Origin: an uncultured Hyphomonadaceae bacterium
GTDB taxonomy: Bacteria; Pseudomonadota; Alphaproteobacteria; Caulobacterales; Hyphomonadaceae
DNA length: 11,352 nucleotides
Direction: 5' to 3'
Assembly: GCA_938049795.1 (NCBI GenBank)
Contig: CALLCD010000264.1
Span: 1-11,352, forward strand
Made by a program: the position numbers and the translations under genes. Within the stretch, counting starts at the first letter, position 1. Every line of letters starts with the position of its first letter. The notes under the pieces are model-generated. The model was given only the letters and a program-made list of their open reading frames with translations. It was not told the DNA's origin and made no database searches. Shown piece by piece: positions 1 to 4,992 of this stretch.

Positions 1-17
1 GCAATAAGGAAACAAAC

Positions 18-395
18 ATGTTCTCACATATGATGGTCGGATCGAACGATATTGACAGGTCGAAAGTGTTTTATGACGCCGTGTTCGGGGCGCTGGGCGC
101 GAATGAGGGGTTTGTCGATCCCAAGGGGCGGCTGGTTTATATGCACAATGGTGCAGCCTATCTGGTGACCCCGCCGATTGATGGTCAGCCTGCAACTAAT
201 GGCAATGGCATGACGATTGGGTTTGGTGCGACGAGCACCGAGCAGGCGGATGCGTGGCATGCGGCGGGCGCAGCGGCAGGCGGCAAGCCGATTGAGGATC
301 CTCCGGGCTGGCGCGAAGGTGGGCCGCAGCGGCTTTATCTGGCCTATTTGCGCGATCCTGATGGCAACAAGCTTTGCGCCCTGTTCAGAGGGTAA
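18..395 (+). CDS. VOC-family (glyoxalase/bleomycin-resistance fold) protein
   Basis: A 125-residue protein, the usual size for a single VOC domain made of two beta-alpha-beta-beta-beta modules. It begins FSHMMVGSNDIDRSKVFYD, the typical first strand and helix, with a potential metal ligand His4. It ends with LRDPDGNKLCAL, the typical last strand. In glyoxalase I this last strand carries a metal-ligand Glu, but here the position is Cys. As far as I recall, KLCAL is normal for this small cytosolic subgroup, so it is not a defect. The substrate is unknown; the fold serves lyases, dioxygenases and drug-binding proteins. The ATG at 18 is preceded by an AAGGAAAC purine stretch at 6-13, a usable though close ribosome site. 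Nothing upstream is visible, so operon membership is open. A hairpin with a T-rich tail follows the stop. The family call is firm; the function is not known. Confidence 0.88.
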   Translation: MFSHMMVGSNDIDRSKVFYDAVFGALGANEGFVDPKGRLVYMHNGAAYLVTPPIDGQPATNGNGMTIGFGATSTEQADAWHAAGAAAGGKPIEDPPGWREGGPQRLYLAYLRDPDGNKLCALFRG

Positions 396-405
396 GTCTT
401 TTTGG

Positions 406-441
406 CGGGCCGTGCGGGGGTTTCTGCGCGGCCTGTCTTTT
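406..441 (+). terminator. Candidate intrinsic terminator after the VOC gene
   Basis: GGCCGTGC (408-415) pairs with GCGCGGCC (426-433), with one G-U pair and a 10-base loop. Positions 406-407 and 434-435 can extend the stem by two more pairs. The 3' side is followed by TGTCTTTT (434-441), an interrupted T tract. It starts 11 bases after the VOC stop. The 5' flank is T-rich, not A-rich, so it should not work for the opposing gene that ends at 540. Confidence 0.5.
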
Positions 442-539
442 GCGTATCAATTTGAACGCGTGAGACGATTGCGGCCGGTGGCCAAGGGCGTCTGGTAGAC
501 CCTCCCTATACTGATCGTTGGGCGATCGATGTCATCGGA

Positions 540-1139
540 CTAATTCGCCCGCTCCGCCATGTCGCGCAGATTGGTCAGGATTTGCGGGACATCGCGGCGC
601 ATGGCTTTGGCGAGCATGCGCGAGGGCACGGGAAAATCGGGACAGGAGGTCGCGCGGTAGCTGACGCGGGTGCGGCCATCTTCGAGCGGGCGGAGCGTCC
701 AGACGCCTTCCTGCACGCGCATATCGCCGCCGGCTTTGGAAATGCGGATCTCGCGCGGGAAATCATATTCGGAGCGGAACACATTGCGCGTGCGGAAGAG
801 ACCAGCGCGCAGGGCCTGCTCTCGGATGTCCCAGCCAGTGCCCGTTTCCAGAATTTCGCATGAGCGCATTTTGTCCACGATTTGCACGGAAGCCTCGCAA
901 TCGGTCATGACGCGCCAGATCGCTTCGGGCGGGCTGTCGATGTCGATGACGCTGTAGACATCCATCGCGCCATCAGTTCGGCTTTCGTCACGCCAGACCG
1001 TCGCAAAGGGCTCGCCGGTCTGAAGGGTTGCGAGCGCGTCATCTTCGAGATCGGACAGCGCGGCAGGTGTCGCCCAGGCCATGGCTCCGGCCAGCAGGGC
1101 AACGCAAAGGAGAAGAGAGAGGCGAAGACGGAACGGCAT
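540..1139 (-). CDS. Exported SRPBCC/START-like domain protein
   Basis: A 199-residue protein. Residues 1-23 form a signal peptide: basic MPFRLRLR-type start, a Leu/Ala-rich core and an AWA cleavage site before TPAAL. There is no lipobox Cys, so it is predicted to be soluble in the periplasm. From about residue 60 on, DIDSPPEAIWRVMTDCEA is the typical opening of an SRPBCC/polyketide-cyclase-like domain, a helix-grip fold with a hydrophobic pocket. Later strands include EGVWTLRPLEDGRTRVSYRA, and the C-terminal helix is PSRMLAKAMRRDVPQILTNLRD, also typical. Such proteins bind lipids or other hydrophobic ligands; no ligand can be named here. An AGAGG lies only about one base before the ATG, which is too close for a normal ribosome site. 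No in-frame start exists upstream before a stop, so 1139 stands. The gene is divergent from fghA and may share its control region. Confidence 0.8.
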   Translation of the reverse strand: MPFRLRLSLLLCVALLAGAMAWATPAALSDLEDDALATLQTGEPFATVWRDESRTDGAMDVYSVIDIDSPPEAIWRVMTDCEASVQIVDKMRSCEILETGTGWDIREQALRAGLFRTRNVFRSEYDFPREIRISKAGGDMRVQEGVWTLRPLEDGRTRVSYRATSCPDFPVPSRMLAKAMRRDVPQILTNLRDMAERAN

Positions 1140-1165
1140 ACCTCTTTTAGGGGTATAATTGTGTC

Positions 1166-1193
1166 ATTTACAAGTCGGGGAGGCATTGTAAAT
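1166..1193. promoter_or_regulatory. Inverted repeat / overlapping divergent promoter before fghA
   Basis: ATTTACAA (1166-1173) and its exact reverse complement TTGTAAAT (1186-1193) are separated by 12 bases, giving about 20 bases centre to centre. The repeat sits in the 119-base gap between two divergent genes. Each arm also contains TTTACA, one base from the sigma-70 -35 consensus. On the plus strand TTTACA (1167-1172) is 16 bases from TAAATA (1189-1194). By symmetry the minus strand has TTTACA-N16-TAAATG. The site could therefore be a dimer operator, a pair of overlapping divergent promoters, or both. The -10 matches are weak. The repeat is seen directly; its role is inferred. Confidence 0.4.
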
Positions 1194-1258
1194 ACAGTGA
1201 CCTGTTCCCGGGCGTCTGCTAGGGTCTGTCTGGTTTTCATCTTAGCGGTAGGGTCTTT

Positions 1259-2089
1259 ATGCAAAACGTCTCAACAACGGCCAGTTTTGGCGGCACACTT
1301 AGCGTCTATGATCACGCGTCAGAGGTGACGGGCACGGATATGCGGTTTGCGGTCTTTCTGCCGCCGCAAGCGAAAGACGGGCCGGTGCCAGCGCTGACCT
1401 ATCTGTCGGGGCTAACCTGTACGTGGGAAAATGTGATGTCCAAGGCGGGCCTGCAAGGCTGGGCGAGCGAGTTGGGTCTGGCGATTATTGCGCCCGACAC
1501 CAGCCCGCGCGGGAGCGATGTTGCTGATGATGAAGCGTATGATCTCGGTCAGGGTGCGGGGTTCTATCTCACCGCGCGGGAGATGCCCTGGGCAACCCAT
1601 TACAAGATGGACGAATATATTACCGAGGAGCTTTGGGCACTGGTCCATGATCAGTTTCCACTCAACCCTGCGCGGCATGGGATTTTCGGGCATTCGATGG
1701 GCGGGCATGGCGCGATTACGCTGCACCTGAAACATCCCGAAAAATACAAGACATGCAGCGCTTTCTCGCCGATCACCTCGCCCGCGCAGGTGCCTTGGGG
1801 GCAGAAGGCGTTTACGGCCTATCTTGGTGAGATGAACCCGCTCTGGGAGCTTTATGACGCCACCGAGATTGTGCAGGAGCGCCAGACCCGCGCACATATC
1901 CTGATTGATACGGGCGACGCGGACCAATTCCTGTCCGAACAATTGCGCCCCGACCTGTTCGAGACGGCCTGCAAGACCCACGGACAGGCGCTGACCAGCC
2001 GTCTGCAACCGGGCTATGACCACTCCTACTATTTCGTCGCCAGCTTCGCCGAAGACCATATCCGCCACCATGCGGCCGGGCTAACTTAG
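1259..2089 (+). CDS. fghA: S-formylglutathione hydrolase
   Basis: A 276-residue cytosolic esterase D-family alpha/beta hydrolase, the usual family length. It hydrolyses S-formylglutathione to formate and glutathione, the last step of glutathione-dependent formaldehyde detoxification. Family motifs appear in order: YLSGLTCTWENVMSKAG near residue 48, DTSPRG near 80, GAGFYLTA near 99, the nucleophile elbow GHSMGGHGA with Ser146, FSPITSPAQVPWGQKAF, then DTGDADQF with the catalytic Asp at 220 or 222, and YDHSYYF with His255. All triad positions agree with FrmB/esterase D proteins. A TAGGG at 1249-1253 sits five bases before the ATG. The partner glutathione-dependent formaldehyde dehydrogenase (adhC/frmA), often adjacent, is not visible here, so the gene seems to be transcribed alone from the divergent region upstream. 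Identity is very secure. Confidence 0.96.
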   Translation: MQNVSTTASFGGTLSVYDHASEVTGTDMRFAVFLPPQAKDGPVPALTYLSGLTCTWENVMSKAGLQGWASELGLAIIAPDTSPRGSDVADDEAYDLGQGAGFYLTAREMPWATHYKMDEYITEELWALVHDQFPLNPARHGIFGHSMGGHGAITLHLKHPEKYKTCSAFSPITSPAQVPWGQKAFTAYLGEMNPLWELYDATEIVQERQTRAHILIDTGDADQFLSEQLRPDLFETACKTHGQALTSRLQPGYDHSYYFVASFAEDHIRHHAAGLT

Positions 2090-2125
2090 CTCAAAACTCG
2101 CATTTGCCCGGTATTCGCCTTTTGC

Positions 2126-2155
2126 TTGATTTGTACTCTTGTTTGATGTTATATT
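2126..2155 (+). promoter_or_regulatory. Candidate sigma-70-type promoter for the lipoprotein gene
   Basis: TTGATT (2126-2131) is followed after 18 bases by TATATT (2150-2155), in a markedly AT-rich stretch within the 105-base gap after fghA. Transcription would start about 30 bases before the ATG at 2195. Neighbouring alignments such as TATTAT at 2152 are also possible, so the exact hexamers are uncertain. Confidence 0.38.
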
Positions 2156-2182
2156 ATTACGTGCGAGAATTTGAGAGCGATT

Positions 2183-2189
2183 GGGAGGG
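2183..2189 (+). promoter_or_regulatory. Strong Shine-Dalgarno setting the lipoprotein start
   Basis: GGGAGGG lies five bases before the ATG at 2195. It decides that start over an in-frame TTG at 2171, which lies upstream of the ribosome site and would put eight extra residues, including acidic Asp, before the signal peptide. Confidence 0.75.
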
Positions 2190-2194
2190 CTGAT

Positions 2195-3052
2195 ATGAGC
2201 CGAATTTTGCTGTCTGCAGCGGTATTGGCCTTCGGGCTCGGCGGATGTGCCGCGACCGATCTGACCAATGCAGTCGATCAAACTGCCCTACCCTGCGCCG
2301 AGTATGAAGAGCTTCTGGCACTGGAGGCGGAGTATCGCGGCATCTTTCTGGGAGAGCTTCACGGCACGCTGAACAGTGCGGAAATTGTCGGCTGTTTCGT
2401 TCATGCAGATCGTATGTCTGGCAGCCAACTCATCGTCTCGCTTGAAGGATCGCGGGCGGCTTATGATGGACGCGGGTTCCACGAAGCAGGACGGGGCGGG
2501 ACGGGCGTGGGTACGCCCGCCTTGATCGCGATTGCCGAAGAGATCGAAGCCAACCCCGCGCTTGGGCAGATCCACTTCCATGACGATATTACCCCGCCCT
2601 TCTCGGACGAATTTGCGAGCCTCTTGGCCAAAGATCCGAGCACATGGACAGAGGCTGACATCAGTCTTTATCTGGCTGAACGCGAGCGGGCCATTGGGCG
2701 GAACATCAATGCGCTGGCGTCAGAGGGCGTCTTTATTCTCGCGCTTGGTGGAAGCCTGCATGCCGCACGCAAGGAAATTGTTCCGCAGATACCCGATCCG
2801 GCGGGCGCGCATCTGCCCGAAGACATTGCAAGCGTCTTGCTAACAAGCTCAGTGGGCGGCGCAGCCTATAATTGCTCGCCTGGTTGCGCCCGACGCGACG
2901 TGATGCCCGCTCCGCTGGTTCTGCCTCAAGGCAAGCGCTTAGGCCAAAGCGCTCTACAGCCCAAGGATGCGCCGCAATTGAGGGCTTATGATTATGTCTT
3001 CGATCTTGGCCGTCTATCTTCCATTCCGGTTCCTGTTCCGCCTACTAAATAG
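2195..3052 (+). CDS. Lipoprotein of the Tiki/TraB-ChaN-EreA-like superfamily
   Basis: A 285-residue lipoprotein. A short hydrophobic signal ends in the lipobox L15-G-G-C18. Residue 19 is Ala, not Asp, which by the E. coli rule favours outer-membrane sorting. The mature part has two G-x-x-H motifs, GELHGT (Gly53-His56) and GGSLHA (Gly186-His189), plus SLEGS (Glu84) and HFHDD (127-131). Paired GxxH motifs with conserved acidic residues are the signature of the superfamily holding Tiki proteases, TraB/PrgY, erythromycin esterase and the haem-binding lipoprotein ChaN. ChaN, a lipoprotein of about this size, is the closest type I can name, but the GELHGT and LHA motifs could mark a separate, unnamed subfamily. 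Four non-lipidated Cys, two of them in CSPGC near residue 228, could form disulfides in the periplasm. No neighbour suggests iron or haem uptake. The fold call is reasonable; the substrate is unknown. Confidence 0.72.
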   Translation: MSRILLSAAVLAFGLGGCAATDLTNAVDQTALPCAEYEELLALEAEYRGIFLGELHGTLNSAEIVGCFVHADRMSGSQLIVSLEGSRAAYDGRGFHEAGRGGTGVGTPALIAIAEEIEANPALGQIHFHDDITPPFSDEFASLLAKDPSTWTEADISLYLAERERAIGRNINALASEGVFILALGGSLHAARKEIVPQIPDPAGAHLPEDIASVLLTSSVGGAAYNCSPGCARRDVMPAPLVLPQGKRLGQSALQPKDAPQLRAYDYVFDLGRLSSIPVPVPPTK

Positions 3053-3136
3053 CGCCTTTTGGAACTTCTAGGCTGGACGAGCGGGCGTGACAGCGCCTAA
3101 GCTGTTAGGGGTTGATACAGGGAACTTTTGACTTAG

Positions 3137-3754
3137 ATGGCGGACTATCTTCCCTATATTCTGGCCTGTCTTGGCGGATATGTGCTTGGCTCGGTTCCGT
3201 TCGGGCTGGTGTTGACGCGGTTGGCGGGGCTGGGCGATGTGCGGGCTATTGGCTCGGGCAGTATTGGCGCAACGAATGTGCTGCGGACCGGTCGCAAGGA
3301 TCTGGCGCTGGCGACGGTATTGCTCGATAGTTTGAAAGCGGGGCTCGCCGTATGGGCGTTTACGGCGCTTTATGATCGCAATGTCGGGCTGATTGCGGGC
3401 GCAGCGGCTTTTGTGGGGCATTGTTATCCGGTCTGGCTGAAATTCAAGGGCGGCAAGGGGGTAGCGACTTATGTCGGGCTTTTGGTGTTCGCCTCGCTTA
3501 AGGGATTTATGTTTGGCGCGCCGGTCTGGCTTGGCTTGTTTGCCTTGACGCGGATTTCGTCGCTCTCGGCCTTGTGCGCGGCGGTGGTTGTGCCCGTCGG
3601 AGCGTTTTTCATGGGGGAGACGCACTTTGCTCTGGCCGTGCTGGGCGGGCTTTCGGCGCTCGTCTTTTGGCGGCATCGGGCCAATATTGGACGGCTGATC
3701 GCTGGAACCGAGCCGAAATTTGGCGCAAAACCCGGGTCTGACGATGGCGCTTAA
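3137..3754 (+). CDS. plsY: Acyl-phosphate:glycerol-3-phosphate acyltransferase PlsY
   Basis: A 205-residue inner-membrane enzyme, the normal PlsY length. It moves an acyl group from acyl-phosphate (made by PlsX) to glycerol 3-phosphate, giving lysophosphatidic acid, the first step of phospholipid synthesis. About six hydrophobic segments are visible, near residues 4-29, 55-76, 82-98, 111-134, 138-155 and 160-175. The three PlsY motifs are present: GSGSIGATNVLRTG (39-52), GHCYPVWLKFKGGKG (about 94-108) and HRANIGRLIAGTEPK near the end. Motif 1 has Ser42 where the family normally has Asn, and the usual LKG is LKAG. The start at 3137 gives the typical YVLGSVPFG beginning, but the ribosome site is weak, with AGGGA about 13 bases upstream. 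The 3' end overlaps dprA by 11 bases. plsY-dprA is a conserved alphaproteobacterial pair. Confidence 0.95.
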   Translation: MADYLPYILACLGGYVLGSVPFGLVLTRLAGLGDVRAIGSGSIGATNVLRTGRKDLALATVLLDSLKAGLAVWAFTALYDRNVGLIAGAAAFVGHCYPVWLKFKGGKGVATYVGLLVFASLKGFMFGAPVWLGLFALTRISSLSALCAAVVVPVGAFFMGETHFALAVLGGLSALVFWRHRANIGRLIAGTEPKFGAKPGSDDGA

Positions 3755-4862
3755 AACGCTTTCAGATGCCGAGCGCGTGGACTGGCTGAGGCTGACGCGG
3801 ACGCCGCAAATCGGGCCGGTGACATTTGCGCAGCTTTTGGGACGTTACGGGACGGCCGGAAAAGCGCTCGACGCCTTGCCCGAGCTTTCGAAGAAGGCCG
3901 GACGCAAACGTCCGCTCATCGCGCCGGACCGCCGCTTGGTCGAGGACGAGATTACTGCGACCGAACGCTATGGCGGGCGGATATTGGCCGCTTGCGAGCC
4001 GGACTATCCGGCGCTCCTGCGGGAGGTCAATCCGCCCCCGCCTGTGCTGACGGTGCTGGGGACAGCGGACCTCCTCCAAAAGCCTGCCATTGCGATTGTC
4101 GGCGCGCGTAATGCGTCGGCGGCGGGACGGAAGATTGCGCGGGATATGGCCGCAGAGTTGGGCAAAGCGGGCTATGTCGTGGTGTCCGGGCTTGCGCGCG
4201 GGGTTGATGGCGAGGCACATGCGGCGGCGATTGAGACTGGCACGCTTGCGGTCTTGGGCGGCGGGGTTGATCATATCTATCCGCCCCAGCATGACCGGCT
4301 TTATGCGGCGGTTGCTGCCGAGGGCGCGATCATCTCTGAAAGCCCGTTTGGACATCGTGCGACGGCAAAGGATTTTCCGCGCCGCAACCGTTTGATCACG
4401 GGGCTGGCGCTCGGCACGATTGTGGTTGAAGCGGCCGAGCGATCGGGCTCGCTTATTTCGGCGCGCACGGCCAATGAACAGGGCCGCGAAGTGATGGCGG
4501 TGCCCGGCTCACCACTCGATCCACGCGCGTCGGGCACGAACCGGCTGATCCAACAGGGTGCCTCGCTCGTGCAAACAGCAGGCGATGTGCTCGAAATTCT
4601 CAATGGATTGGGCCGGTTGCAGCTCAAAATGCCGCCAATGCCGGACTTCGAGATCGCCCCTGATGATACGGTGCCCGCAGAGCAGATTGACCGCGTGCGC
4701 GATGCATTATCGTTCAGCCCGACCCCGCTCGACGAGATTGCGCGCGCGGCCGAGATCGGCGCGGCGCGATGTGCAGCGATCCTGATGGAGCTTGAATTGC
4801 TCGGGAATGCGGTGACGCTTGCGGGCGGATTGGCGGTTCTGGCATTGCCCGACGATAATTAG
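3744..4862 (+). CDS. dprA: DNA-processing protein DprA
   Basis: A 372-residue cytosolic protein. DprA binds incoming single-stranded DNA and loads RecA during natural transformation; many non-competent bacteria also keep it. An N-terminal SAM/helix-hairpin-like region (about 1-60, with TRTPQIGPVTFAQLLGRYG) precedes the Rossmann-fold core (about 75-285). The core has GARNAS (120-125), SGLARGVD (148-155), GGGVDHIYPPQH, FPRRNRLI (211-218), RSGSLISA and PGSP (254-257), all standard. Residues from about 305 to 370 form a winged-helix (DML1-like) domain, present in the longer DprA forms. I take the ATG at 3744. An in-frame TTG at 3720 would add eight residues but has no better ribosome site. The gene overlaps the end of plsY by 11 bases, which implies translational coupling. 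The usual alphaproteobacterial follower topA is absent, and lptD comes next after 130 bases. Confidence 0.95.
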   Translation: MALKTLSDAERVDWLRLTRTPQIGPVTFAQLLGRYGTAGKALDALPELSKKAGRKRPLIAPDRRLVEDEITATERYGGRILAACEPDYPALLREVNPPPPVLTVLGTADLLQKPAIAIVGARNASAAGRKIARDMAAELGKAGYVVVSGLARGVDGEAHAAAIETGTLAVLGGGVDHIYPPQHDRLYAAVAAEGAIISESPFGHRATAKDFPRRNRLITGLALGTIVVEAAERSGSLISARTANEQGREVMAVPGSPLDPRASGTNRLIQQGASLVQTAGDVLEILNGLGRLQLKMPPMPDFEIAPDDTVPAEQIDRVRDALSFSPTPLDEIARAAEIGAARCAAILMELELLGNAVTLAGGLAVLALPDDN

Positions 4863-4976
4863 CGCAGCATTGATGGAAAACAGTTCATAGTGGGCTTCAC
4901 CGCTGGACGCATTGGCGATAGTTGCCTAAGCATGCATTGGAAACATCGTGTCGTTATCCAGAATCTGACGACGGCA

Positions 4977-4984
4977 AGAGGGAG
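4977..4984 (+). promoter_or_regulatory. Shine-Dalgarno setting the lptD start
   Basis: AGAGGGAG lies eight bases before the ATG at 4993. A GTG at 4984 in the same frame overlaps this site and so cannot use it; it would also spoil the signal peptide with Cys and Phe. The ATG at 4993 is therefore preferred. Confidence 0.7.
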
Positions 4985-4992
4985 TGTGTTTT

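Noticed and set aside
513..530. Small inverted repeat GATCG-CGATC downstream of the SRPBCC gene
   Set aside because: Only a five-base stem with no T tract on either strand; too weak for a terminator.
1412..2071. A 219-codon minus-strand frame opposite fghA
   Set aside because: Antisense to a confident gene with all catalytic residues; no supporting motif.
2076..2111. CCGGGC / GCCCGG inverted repeat around the fghA stop
   Set aside because: Six-base stem with a 24-base loop that includes the stop codon and only a weak T stretch after it; not convincing as a terminator.
2934..2953. AGCGCTT / AAGCGCT inverted repeat within the lipoprotein gene
   Set aside because: Seven-base arms inside coding sequence, no sign of regulation; likely chance.
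3090..3105. ACAGC-GCTGT hairpin between the lipoprotein gene and plsY
   Set aside because: Five-base stem, no T run; not a terminator, and no protein-binding motif recognised.
3068..3676. A 202-codon open frame on the minus strand opposite plsY
   Set aside because: It is antisense to a well-recognised gene, very rich in Arg, Pro and Gln, and has no recognisable domain; open antisense frames are common at high GC.
3762..4355. A 197-codon minus-strand frame opposite dprA
   Set aside because: Arg-rich shadow of dprA with no family motif or ribosome site.
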